A stretch of 64,000 bases of DNA, from NCBI GenBank assembly GCA_018816245.1, contig JAHIVW010000003.1, forward strand, positions 1 through 64,000, in the 5' to 3' direction. A program made the translations under genes and the position numbers. Positions within the stretch are counted from its first letter, which is position 1. Each line of letters opens with the position of its first letter. The notes under the pieces are model-generated. The model was not told where the DNA came from, made no database searches, and saw nothing but the letters and a program-made list of their open reading frames with translations. This document shows positions 1-10,000 of the stretch, piece after piece. The DNA is from Nanobdellota archaeon. GTDB taxonomy: Archaea; Aenigmatarchaeota; Aenigmatarchaeia; QMZP01.

Positions 1-402
1 CCCACCTTCACCGCGCTCCAGAACGTCATGATTCCCCTGGAACTCCAGGACGTCCCGGTCAAGGACGCAGAACAGCAGGCTAGGAAGCTCCTGGAGGAAG
101 TCGGCCTCGGCGACCGCATTCATCACATGCCATCGCAGCTGTCCGGCGGCCAGCAGCAGCGCGTCGCCATTGCGCGGGCGCTCGCCGGCGACCCGGACGT
201 CATCCTCGCCGACGAGCCCACCGGGAACCTGGACAGCAAGACCGGGGAATACATCCTCGGGTTGCTCTACACCCTGCACAAAACAAAAAAGAAAACCATC
301 ATTCTCGTGACCCACGACCAGAACCTGGTCAAGCATGCGTTTCGCGTCGTCGAAGTGAAAGACGGCAAGATCTTCAAGGAATATAGGAGGAAATCCCCAT
401 GA
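1..402 (+). CDS. ABC transporter ATP-binding protein, MacB/LolD-like (5' truncated by window)
   Basis: Frame open from base 1; [15 protein letters not shown] signature, Walker [14 protein letters not shown]-loop VTHD. Confidence 0.93.
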   Translation, partial: PTFTALQNVMIPLELQDVPVKDAEQQARKLLEEVGLGDRIHHMPSQLSGGQQQRVAIARALAGDPDVILADEPTGNLDSKTGEYILGLLYTLHKTKKKTIILVTHDQNLVKHAFRVVEVKDGKIFKEYRRKSP

Positions 403-1667
403 AAGAAATCCTTTTTGGAATGATTGTGGCGGTGCTGCTGTTCACGCCGACCGCCATGGCAGCGTCTGTTGATATTGATTTTGTCAATCAATTCCCAGAC
501 CCGGCAAAGGCAGGAGGGTCCGTTGACCTTCGCCTGCTCGTGTCCAACACCGGGAGCACGACAGCAAAGAACATTATTGTTGAATTCCTGCCGGCCTTCC
601 CGTTCACGCTTGTGTCGGATCAGAATGCCACGAGAACCATCACCACTCTGCCGGCAGTCCCGGACGAGGCCGCGGAAAAGATCCTGCTCTACACAGTCCT
701 GGTTGACAGCGCAGCACCGGACGGGCTGCACGAGATAAAATACCGGTATACCACGGACAACGGAAACACCTGGTTCAGTTCCACTGCCGATGTCTACGTC
801 GCCACCAAGGAATATGCGCAGATCATCTACATTGACAAGTCCAAGATCACGCCCGGAAAAGAAACCAACCTCACGTTCACCATCACCAACATCGGGAACG
901 CCCCGTTGTCGAACATAGTGTTCTCGTGGACCGAGGCAGCAGACGTGGTCCTTCCAGTGAACACGGACAATACACGCTACATCAGCCACCTCGCTGCCGG
1001 CGCGTCAACAGACCTCGTGTACACGATCATTGCAAACCCCACGGCCGTGCGCGGCCTGTACACCCTGGACCTGACACTCACCTTTGACACGAAGGATGAA
1101 ACCGGCGCTGCATCGAGCGACGAGATTGTCACGAAGGCCGGTGTCCTGGTCGGCGGCGGCACGAACTTCGACATTGCGCTCTCAGAAACCAGCAGCGGAC
1201 AGGTCTCTCTGTCCGTTGCAAACATTGGCGAGAACGATGCAACGTCCGTGACGATGACGATCCCCAAACAAACTGGAGTAACACTGACCGGCGGCTCCTC
1301 GGCAATCATCGGGAATCTCAACACCGGTGACTTCACCATTGCCACCTTCTCCCTGACAACCCAAGGGACTGCAGAGCTGCTCGTTAACATCTCGTATACA
1401 GATTCGTTTGGTGAACGGAACACCGTGCAGAAAACCGTGGTGCTCGAACAAGGCTTCACTGCATTCGGCAATACGACCCAAACAGATACCACAGGAGCCC
1501 AGCGTCTTAACCGGCCCGGAGGCTTGTTCGGCACTGGCCAAACAAACACGTCCGGAATCATGACATCAGTAACCAGCGGCATCGTTGTCCTTGTCGTCGC
1601 CATCGCGATGGTCATCATGTACCGCCGGCGCAAGAAGGGTAAGTGGCCGTTTCGAAAGAAGAAGTAA
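399..1667 (+). CDS. Secreted/membrane-anchored CARDB-like repeat protein (S-layer-like), accessory to ABC exporter
   Basis: N-terminal signal peptide, repeated 'VSNTGSTTAKNI / ITNIGNAPLSNI / VANIGENDATSV' beta-domains, C-terminal TM then KR-rich tail; overlaps ATPase stop by 4 nt. Confidence 0.75.
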   Translation: MKEILFGMIVAVLLFTPTAMAASVDIDFVNQFPDPAKAGGSVDLRLLVSNTGSTTAKNIIVEFLPAFPFTLVSDQNATRTITTLPAVPDEAAEKILLYTVLVDSAAPDGLHEIKYRYTTDNGNTWFSSTADVYVATKEYAQIIYIDKSKITPGKETNLTFTITNIGNAPLSNIVFSWTEAADVVLPVNTDNTRYISHLAAGASTDLVYTIIANPTAVRGLYTLDLTLTFDTKDETGAASSDEIVTKAGVLVGGGTNFDIALSETSSGQVSLSVANIGENDATSVTMTIPKQTGVTLTGGSSAIIGNLNTGDFTIATFSLTTQGTAELLVNISYTDSFGERNTVQKTVVLEQGFTAFGNTTQTDTTGAQRLNRPGGLFGTGQTNTSGIMTSVTSGIVVLVVAIAMVIMYRRRKKGKWPFRKKK

Positions 1668-1673
1668 AAGCCT

Positions 1674-2882
1674 ATGAGAAAGCAAACTGCGTTCAAGATA
1701 GCGGTGAATATCCTGGTGCACAGCAAGATCAGGAGCTGGCTCACCATCATCGGCATCGTGATCGGGGTTGGATCAATCGTGGCGATCGTCTCGCTCGGAA
1801 CCGGCCTTGAGACCAGTATTGAGCAGCAGCTCGGCGGCCTTGGTGCGGACCTGATCACGATCACGCCCGGGTTCTCGGGGGCGCAGGGGTTCGGCGGCTT
1901 TCGTGCAGGCCAGGGCCAGGAAACAGGACAAACAACCCACCTGACCCAAACCGATGTTCAGGTCCTCAAGAGTATCCCCGAGGTTACGGTCATCAATGCC
2001 ATGATTTCAGGATCCGCTGAGCTGTCATTTGTTGGGGAAAAGACCACGGTTATGGTGACCGGGGTTGATCCGCTTGCCTGGTCGCAGCTGCTTACTGAAG
2101 ATATTGTGAGCGGGAGAGTCCTCACGGCCGGTGATTCAAACGCCATTGTCATCTATGAGAACACTGCCGACTTGTTCGACAACAAGATTGTTGTCGGCAA
2201 GCAAGTCACGATTGACGAAAAGGTGTTTCGGATTGTTGGTATTCTGGAAGGACAAGGCAGGTCAGTGTACATGCCCATGTTCGCGGCACGGGGACTGCTT
2301 GACAAGTCAATGAGCGAGTATGATTCGATTACAGTAAAGGTGATCGATGCTGAGCTTGTTGAAGAACTCAGTGCAGAAATCGAACAGAAACTCCTGCTCT
2401 CGCACCATGTGACAGAAGCAAAGAAGGACTTCACGATCACGTCGGCTCAAGCACTCCAGTCACAGATCAGTTCCATTACTGGAACGTTCACCATGTTCCT
2501 TGCCGGGATTGCTGCGGTGTCTCTGCTCGTCGGGGCCGTCGGTATCGCCAACACCATGTTTACGTCAGTGCTGGAAAAAACAAGGGATATAGGCATTCTG
2601 AAAGCCATCGGCGCCCGCAACGCGGACATCTTGTCAATCTTCCTGATCAATGCCGGGCTCGTCGGATTGGTCGGCGGCGGCATCGGCGTTATTCTGGGAT
2701 ACGTAGTATCAGGAATGTTACCGCTGGTGCTTCCGTTTGGAAACGGCGCGGCACCGATTGTGAGTGTGGAAATTGTTTTGCTTGCCTTGGGAGTGTCCTT
2801 CGGTATTGGGATTGTTACTGGTTTGATTCCGGCATACCGCGCGAGCAAAATGAAGCCGGTTGACGCGCTGCGATACGAATGA
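1674..2882 (+). CDS. ABC transporter permease, MacB/FtsX family
   Basis: N-terminal TM, large extracytoplasmic MacB-PCD-like domain, three C-terminal TMs with 'EKTRDIGILKAIGARNADI' and 'GLIPAYRASKMKPVDALRYE'. Confidence 0.93.
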   Translation: MRKQTAFKIAVNILVHSKIRSWLTIIGIVIGVGSIVAIVSLGTGLETSIEQQLGGLGADLITITPGFSGAQGFGGFRAGQGQETGQTTHLTQTDVQVLKSIPEVTVINAMISGSAELSFVGEKTTVMVTGVDPLAWSQLLTEDIVSGRVLTAGDSNAIVIYENTADLFDNKIVVGKQVTIDEKVFRIVGILEGQGRSVYMPMFAARGLLDKSMSEYDSITVKVIDAELVEELSAEIEQKLLLSHHVTEAKKDFTITSAQALQSQISSITGTFTMFLAGIAAVSLLVGAVGIANTMFTSVLEKTRDIGILKAIGARNADILSIFLINAGLVGLVGGGIGVILGYVVSGMLPLVLPFGNGAAPIVSVEIVLLALGVSFGIGIVTGLIPAYRASKMKPVDALRYE

Positions 2883-2936
2883 GGACGTCAATTACGTTTC
2901 ACAACCCTTTGATCTTAAATATGTTCTGCATCAAGA

Positions 2937-3467
2937 ATGATTATGAGAACACGTTCTCAGCACCGAACCAGTAAACCTCTTTTCTTTTTTGCCGCGATTT
3001 TGATCGGCATCGTCGTGTTGTTCTCTGGTCTTCTTCTGTGGGCGCCGTACCAGACGACGACTCAAGCAGCTCCTGTATTAGAAGGCACTGAAGACATTGC
3101 ACGAATGGATCCACCAATTTTGTGCCCAGTGAATATTGTAAACAGAGGACCACGGATTTGTGAAGGTGATATTCTTTGTCAGTGTAATGACGGAACCTTC
3201 CAAATCCCAGAAACAACAGAGCCATTTGTAACCTGTCAGATTGGTTGTAGTCCATACACCGTTCCCCAACAAAGTGAGGAGACATGTTTTGTGTCAGAAA
3301 CCATGCTCGGTCAATCGGGACCACTCGAAACATGCGAGAATCACCCCTGTTGCCAAACACAGTCTACAACCTACGAAAACTGGCGTTACGACGACGATCA
3401 CGATTCCTATACTGAGTGTTGTGAGTACGCCGTAACCTTCTGGTGCGCAGGACAATTGCAGCAATAA
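2937..3467 (+). CDS. Secreted Cys-rich hypothetical protein
   Basis: ORF with N-terminal TM/signal anchor and many Cys in the C-terminal part; TATA-like ttaaata about 25 nt upstream. Confidence 0.6.
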   Translation: MIMRTRSQHRTSKPLFFFAAILIGIVVLFSGLLLWAPYQTTTQAAPVLEGTEDIARMDPPILCPVNIVNRGPRICEGDILCQCNDGTFQIPETTEPFVTCQIGCSPYTVPQQSEETCFVSETMLGQSGPLETCENHPCCQTQSTTYENWRYDDDHDSYTECCEYAVTFWCAGQLQQ

Positions 3468-3474
3468 AAACAGT

Positions 3475-3513
3475 GGGGATCTTGTGTTAGCAAGATTCCG
3501 CCCTTCTTTTTTT
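3475..3513 (+). terminator. Hairpin plus T-run terminator-like element
   Basis: GGATCTTG-tgttag-CAAGATTCC stem-loop followed by cgcccttcTTTTTTT between convergent genes. Confidence 0.55.
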
Positions 3514-3991
3514 ACACGTTCAGCATCCAGATACTGAGGTTCAGCGCGGTCGCGATCGTCACCCATGTAAGGTACGGCACGAGCAGCCAGCCGGCCGCTT
3601 GGTGGGTGTTCCAGAACGACTGCAGCGTGAACGCGACCGCAATCCATAGTACGAGGATCTCCCCGAACGCGATCCCGGGCTGCTGCAGCCCGAAGAAGAG
3701 GATCGACCAGAGCATATTCAAAACAAGCTGGACGCCGAACAGCACGTACGGCACATGGTCCCGTGGGCGTGCCCGCCACACCACCCAGAGCGCGATGCCC
3801 ATGAGCGTGTAAAGCGTTATCCACACCGGCCCGAACGCCCAAGATGGTGGTGTGAAGAACGGCTTCACCAGTCCCGCGTACCAAGTCGAGAGCGGCATCG
3901 TGAACAGCATCCCGAGCACGCCGGCAAGCTGCGACAGTATGATCGCACCGACAAACACAACAACCGAATGGAACCGTCGCCGGGCCTTCAT
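3512..3991 (-). CDS. tspO: TspO/MBR family protein (tryptophan-rich sensory protein)
   Basis: 5 TM; 'WYAGLVKPFFTPPSWAFGPVWITLYTLMGIALW' typical TspO motif. Confidence 0.9.
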   Translation of the reverse strand: MKARRRFHSVVVFVGAIILSQLAGVLGMLFTMPLSTWYAGLVKPFFTPPSWAFGPVWITLYTLMGIALWVVWRARPRDHVPYVLFGVQLVLNMLWSILFFGLQQPGIAFGEILVLWIAVAFTLQSFWNTHQAAGWLLVPYLTWVTIATALNLSIWMLNV

Positions 3992-4055
3992 AGACTCTTC
4001 TTGTTTGATGATCCTAAAAACCGCGTATTAATCGGAGCTCGACCAAAAGAAGGAT

Positions 4056-6431
4056 GTGATAAATAAAATCGCAAATGGAAACGACACCCCCAAGAAGCTC
4101 ACCCAAACCCCGAAGAAGTTCCTCTTTGTCACCATCGACAGCCTGATCGGGGACATTGCGTGGCGGATCGTGCTGGAAGGTCATGAGGTCAAGTACTACG
4201 TCAAGAACCCGGAAGACAAGGAAGTCGGCGCGGGCTTCGTCCCCATGGTCGACGACTGGAAGAAGGAAGTCGATTGGGCAGACATCATTGTGTTCGATGA
4301 TGTGCTTGGCCAAGGAACGATTGCAGAGAAGCTGCGCAAGCAGGGGAAACTCGTTGTCGGCGGCACGCCCTACACGGACAAGCTCGAGGACGACCGGGAT
4401 TTCGGCCAGGACGAACTCAAAAGTCACGGCATCCCGATTCTCATGTCGAAGACGTTCACGAACTTCGACGAGGCGATCCAATTCGTCAAGGACAACCCCG
4501 GCAAGTATGTTCTCAAGCCATGCGGCGAAGCAGCAAACCTGAAAGGATTATTGTTCATCGGCGAGGAGGACGACGGCCGCGACGTGATCCAGGTCTTGAC
4601 TGATTACAGCAAGGCGTGGGCGAAGAAGATCCCGGCGTTCCAGTTGCAGAAACGGATCTACGGCGTGGAGATTGCCGTGGGCGCGTTCTTCAATGGCAAA
4701 CAATTCATTTACCCCATCAATGTGAACTTCGAACACAAGAAGCTGTTCCCCGGGAACCTGGGCCCGAGCACGGGCGAGATGGGCTGTTATGATGACAAGA
4801 CCGAGGTCCTCACAGGACGCGGGTGGCACCTGTTCCAAGACCTCACGACCGACGACACGATCTGCACCCTCCAGTCCCAGACGCACGAGATTGAGTACCA
4901 CAAGCCATACAGCGTCGTCGCGTTCGCCCATCACAAGGAGCTCATTTCGATCAAGAACCAGACGCTCGATATCTGCGTCACGCCGGACCACAACATGTAC
5001 GTCCAGTCACAGCAGGCCGCCCGCAACCACAGGAACCAGTACAGCTTCGTCAAGGCACGGGATTTGGAGCACCAATCCATGATCCCGCGGACCGGGACAT
5101 GGAACCGGGCTGATGTTGCAGTGTTCACGCTCCCCGGCGTTACCATCGGCCACTACGAAGGCTCGCAGGTCGTCTACCAGGAATCACCACCTATCGACAT
5201 CTCCATGGATGCCTGGGCCGCGTTCCTCGGTATCTGGCTTGCCGACGGGTCGGTCTCTGGAAATGACGTCGTTATCTCCCAGAAGGTCCCGGAGAAGACG
5301 GCAAAGATTGAGCAGCTCCTTGCGCAGCTGCCGTTCACTGTGAAACGGTACGAGAATATGTTTGTCATCCACAAGAAACAGCTCGCTTCCTTCATGAAGC
5401 AGTTCGGCAAGGCCGCTACCAAGCACGTTCCTGATTTCATTAAGCAGTTGAGCAAGCGCCAGATCGAGATCTTCCTTGACTGGTTCTGCCTGGGCGACGG
5501 CACGGTGATGCGAAGCGGCCACCGGATTTTCTATACTATCTCAAAGGATCTTGCCGACGACGTGCAGGAACTGCTCCTCAAGATCGGGCGGGTCGGCGTG
5601 GTGAAGCAGCGGGTGCGAACAGGAAAAATCTGGATTGTAGATCATTACGCAAACCGGACGCCGATTAGTTATGAGGTCCACGAGCGCGTGCAGAAGCTGA
5701 ATTCATGGATTGACCGCCGGGACACAAAAACCGTCCCGTACACCGGAAAGGTCTATTGCGCAACTGTGCCGAACCACATCATGTACATCCGGCGGAACGG
5801 CAAGCCCTACTGGTGCGGGAACACACTCATGTTCTGGTCCGGCCCGAACAAGCTCTTCAACCAGACCCTGAAAAAATTCGAACAGAAACTGGCAGACGAA
5901 GGCTATGTCGGCTACATTGACCTGAACTGCATTGTCAACAGCAAAGGAATCTACCCAATTGAGTTCACCAGCCGCTTCGGCTACCCTTGTGTTTTCATCC
6001 AGGAGGAGGGGATGATCTCACCTATGGGTGATTTCCTATACGAACTGGCCCTGGGCGGCCTGCCCAAGCTCAAGGTTCATACGGGCTTCCAGATCGGCGT
6101 CAGGATCGTGGTCCCGCCCTTTCCCTTCAGTGATAAGGAAACCTTTAACGTCAAGTCCAAGGACTCGGTCATCTTTTTCAAGAAACCAGTGAGTGGCGTC
6201 CATATCGAGGACGTGAAGCTCGTGAACGGGGAATGGGTTGTCACCGGAACCGCTGGGGTTGTTCTCACGGTCTGTGGGACCGGGTCGACGTTGAAGCAGG
6301 CCCAAGCCCAGGTATACCAGCGAATCAAGAACATCTCCATTCCGCACATGTACTACCGGGACGATATCGGCGACCGCTGGGTTGATGACAGCGACAAGCT
6401 CCATTCGTGGGGCTATTTGCGAGAGCAGTGA
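4056..6431 (+). CDS. PurD-like phosphoribosylamine--glycine ligase family (ATP-grasp) protein interrupted by an intein
   Basis: ATP-grasp exteins (KYVLKPCGEA, QKRIYGVEIAVGAF, GPSTGEMG|TLMFWSG, IEFTSRFGYP) flanking a 346-aa intein. Confidence 0.85.
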   Translation: MINKIANGNDTPKKLTQTPKKFLFVTIDSLIGDIAWRIVLEGHEVKYYVKNPEDKEVGAGFVPMVDDWKKEVDWADIIVFDDVLGQGTIAEKLRKQGKLVVGGTPYTDKLEDDRDFGQDELKSHGIPILMSKTFTNFDEAIQFVKDNPGKYVLKPCGEAANLKGLLFIGEEDDGRDVIQVLTDYSKAWAKKIPAFQLQKRIYGVEIAVGAFFNGKQFIYPINVNFEHKKLFPGNLGPSTGEMGCYDDKTEVLTGRGWHLFQDLTTDDTICTLQSQTHEIEYHKPYSVVAFAHHKELISIKNQTLDICVTPDHNMYVQSQQAARNHRNQYSFVKARDLEHQSMIPRTGTWNRADVAVFTLPGVTIGHYEGSQVVYQESPPIDISMDAWAAFLGIWLADGSVSGNDVVISQKVPEKTAKIEQLLAQLPFTVKRYENMFVIHKKQLASFMKQFGKAATKHVPDFIKQLSKRQIEIFLDWFCLGDGTVMRSGHRIFYTISKDLADDVQELLLKIGRVGVVKQRVRTGKIWIVDHYANRTPISYEVHERVQKLNSWIDRRDTKTVPYTGKVYCATVPNHIMYIRRNGKPYWCGNTLMFWSGPNKLFNQTLKKFEQKLADEGYVGYIDLNCIVNSKGIYPIEFTSRFGYPCVFIQEEGMISPMGDFLYELALGGLPKLKVHTGFQIGVRIVVPPFPFSDKETFNVKSKDSVIFFKKPVSGVHIEDVKLVNGEWVVTGTAGVVLTVCGTGSTLKQAQAQVYQRIKNISIPHMYYRDDIGDRWVDDSDKLHSWGYLREQ
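4785..5822 (+). mobile_element. Intein with LAGLIDADG homing endonuclease in PurD-like host
   Basis: Starts at Cys in GEMG|CYDDKTEVLTGRGW, ends VPNHIMYIRRNGKPYWCGN|T (+1 Thr); DOD motifs LGIWLADGS and LDWFCLGDGT; in frame (1038 nt). Confidence 0.92.
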
Positions 6432-6480
6432 CCCTGAAGCTTGGAAAACGTATAAATACCTCTTTCCTGTAGACAGAAGC

Positions 6481-7002
6481 ATGTTCAAGACGCCGGTTAT
6501 TGAAGAAGCCACGATGGTCTCCGCCAAAAACACATTCGGTGCAGAACCAGATAATTTTTTTGTGCGTTACAGAACTGTCGAAAAGTTTCTTGAACGTTAC
6601 GGAGCTTCCCAAGGACCACTCTTGGACCTCCCTCAGTATTTCTGTAAAACACCAGTTTATGACAATCCAAAAGTGGTCATGGCACTTGCACTTCATGCTC
6701 TTGAGAATGAAGCCATACACAACGGAAAACACCTCCCAACAGTTACCGAGGATACTCTTGCAGCAATTCAACATGATCTTGAGAAACATGGCAGCAGGGA
6801 ACCGGTACTGACGTTAGGGGACCTTGGTATCCGGTATTTCGCTCAGAGAATCCCCATCGATCATCACATGCAACCCTATTTGGAAAGGCTTCCTGAAGAT
6901 CATCACTATCCAACACAAAAAGCCCTCCTCGTCACCTTGCATGCCCTCGAACGGCAGGCAGAAAGCGACGAGATGAACGCGAGCTTCAGCGAATCTGATT
7001 AG
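6481..7002 (+). CDS. Hypothetical protein
   Basis: ORF 6382..7002; likely start ATG 6481 about 25-30 nt after TATA 'cgtataaatacc'. Confidence 0.6.
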   Translation: MFKTPVIEEATMVSAKNTFGAEPDNFFVRYRTVEKFLERYGASQGPLLDLPQYFCKTPVYDNPKVVMALALHALENEAIHNGKHLPTVTEDTLAAIQHDLEKHGSREPVLTLGDLGIRYFAQRIPIDHHMQPYLERLPEDHHYPTQKALLVTLHALERQAESDEMNASFSESD

Positions 7003-10000
7003 TATCCCGACGCCCACTCCTGCGGCCGCCGCCAGTGGAACTGATTCACCAGAACAAGAACCACAATCAACACACTTACCCCGACCGCTGACCCAACCAG
7101 GATCTTGTCAATAGTTGTTTCCGGGAGCAGGCACGGACCGCAGCTCTCGCCGCAATCAACACCCTCTTCATCAGCGTCCATGATCCCGTTCGAACAGTGG
7201 TCTTCGGTGCACGACTCATCGATCTCGCCGTCACAGTCGTTGTCGACCCCGTCATCACAGGTGTCCGTGGCAGTCGGCCCCACACCGCCCGTGCAGGCTC
7301 CCCAGTTCCCGCCTTCGTCACAGGGACTGATGCCTGCCTCACACGCGCCGACATTGGAGCCGCACGGCTTGGTGTCCCCGAGGTTGCAGAGGCAGGTGAG
7401 GTCGTCAATCTCGCCGTCACAGTCGTTGTCGATCCCGTCGCAGATTTCCGTGTTGGGAATGATCTGCCCCACACAGGAGCCCCAGCTTCCTGCGGAACAG
7501 GTCTGCGTTCCCTCCTGGCAGGCGCCGATCGAGGAGCCGCAGACCCGCGTCTGCCCGGTCTGGCATCCTCCAGACGGACCACCATTGTTGTTATCCGTGT
7601 CATCATCAGTATCCGTGTTATTGTCTGTTGGCGGCGGGCAAACCGCGTCTGTCCCGTCGCAGTTTTCATCAATCCCGTTCCCGCATACGTCTGTTGCTCC
7701 TGGATTGATCGCGTTGTTGTTATCATTGCAGTCGTTTCCTGCAGGACAGGTAAAGGGATCGGCCTCGTCGTAGCCGTCCTGGTCGTTGTCTTCGCACGTT
7801 GCCGGACACGCGAGATCCTCGCCGTTACAGTCCTGGTCAATCCCGTCGCCGCAGATTTCCGTTGTTGGTCCGACCGCGTCACAGTCGGTCCACGCGTCAT
7901 TCACACAGGTCTGCGTTCCCATGCTGCACAGGCCGATATCCGTGCCGCAAGGTTCTGTTTGCCCTTCGGTGCAGAAGCAGGACAGATCCTCGCCGTTACA
8001 GTCTTGGTCAATCCCGTCGCCGCAGATCTCGGTCGCCCCAGGGTGGACGGTCGCGTCCGTGTCGTCGCAGTCGTGGCCGGTCGAGCAGTCCGCAGTCGCT
8101 GCATAGTAGGTGTCGCCATCACTGTCCACGCAACTCGGGGCAAGGAGGACCAAGGATTTCGAATTCGACATCATCAAATCCGGGTTCAGGACCGCAAACG
8201 GATAGGTCCCGGCAGGGACGCTCGCGCCGACAAAGAGATTGATCAACGTCTGATCAACATACGCATACAAATCGAACGGGACAAGGAACCATTGACCTTG
8301 TGTATTGGGGTACACGACGTAGGAGCCGGCGGCAAAGTCGCTTCCTTGGATCGCGATCGTGTATGCCTGCCCGCTGGGAACGTTGTTGGGAACAAAGGCA
8401 TTGATGACCGGATTGGACAAGGTCGTGAAGGTTCGGTCGCTGCTTTCAGTAGGATTCCCGTCACCATCCGCAGACCGGACCTTGAAGTGGTAAAGGGTGT
8501 TTGGTTGCAGGCCGGTTAGGCTGACACTGTGACTGGTAACCAGCGTCGGGGCATACGGCGACTGGCTCCCATATGCTGTGGTGAGTCCATAGAAGACCTG
8601 CGTGTCCGCTGGTTCATTGGTTGTCCAGGTAATCGTTGCCTTGCTCCCGCTTGTTGGGGTTGCCTTGACGTTGCTAATAATCGGTGGATTCGCGTCCCCG
8701 GTGATGGTCACGGTTAACGAGTTCGTTGTTGCGCCTCCGGGAATCTGGAGGTAAATAGAATGAGCACCAATACCCAATGTCGTTGTCGTTGTCGTTGTGT
8801 ACGTCGCGGTAACGGTGTTTTCGTTTTGATATGTTGTTGGCAGGACGATGCCGCCAAGCACCGCCTGGACACCCGGCTGAAACTGCGCACCGAGCAGGGT
8901 GAAGGTCCCGGATGAACCAAGGGCAATGTTCGATGGGATAACACCAGAGATCGAAAATGATGTGGATGCCGCGCAGGTGCAGGCGTCCGCACCTGCGATA
9001 AAGTTGAGGCCGTGGAAAAACGGCGTGATGCACGTGAAGTCAGTACAACCGTTAATTCCTGTGGTTCCGGAGAAAGGATTGACATCGCATTCTTCAGAGA
9101 CGCCGTAGGCGTTCGGATCATTGATCTGGATATTCCCGCACACCCCTCCTGCGAGATTCTGGCAGACCGACTGGTCGAAGCAGGTCGGCTCATAACAATC
9201 GGTCAGCCCGTTTGCGTTGTTGTCGATGAGGTCATTGCATATTTCCGGGACATTCTGCCGGATAGCTGGGTTTGTATCATCGGTTTCCACACAACTTGAA
9301 AACCCGTCGTTGTCGTTATCGGTGCAGGTATTCGGTTCCAGATCATTGGGAATATTCATGGCATACCCAAGACCACAAATGAGAGAGTCAGTGACATAGG
9401 GTAAAGACACCCCCCACTGGGAATAGGAACCAACGCGTGTTTTGTAGACATACACACCTTTGAAAATACGAGTGAACTCTACCAATTGGGCCGGGGCATT
9501 GGGAAGCCCGGTCTGAATAGCGATTTTGAGTGCGTTGCACACGCCTTGATACGTCTGGGACGAAGGATCGAAATCATAACTGTTATAATACACAAGCTTG
9601 TCAGCGTCTTCTGGATATGCTGTCCCTATAGGGTTGCCAAAGGGTGTTGTAATCCCACCAGGACCCTCTTGCACAACGATATTGTTTCCACCGACGTAGC
9701 CGTTCTTCACTTCGTTGTAATCCTTGAACACGAATTCCATGGAAAAGAACAAGCCGTCAGTGAGTATGGTTTTAATTAGTTGGAGCTTGGTAGGATCAGT
9801 AATGACGTCATAATAGGCGACCGCAAGCCCATGAAGCACCTGGTTGTGTTGGAAGTGCTGCACGACACAGTATCGGGTACCAGCTGCATCAATTCGTTGG
9901 CAATCAACATCAGCAACGTACGGCTCATGGTTCAAGTATTTCACTGGGTAAGGATCTCCGGTCACGGGGTGGGTCCCGACATCAGCAATATCCATCTTGT

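Noticed and set aside
977-1864. 295-aa minus-strand ORF antisense to the CARDB/permease genes
   Set aside because: Antisense shadow ORF without recognizable domain in a region of clear plus-strand coding.
7197-8519. 440-aa plus-strand ORF antisense to the giant surface protein
   Set aside because: Mirror of the Cys/Asp repeat codons; low-complexity composition, no recognizable domain; minus-strand reading gives clear protein.
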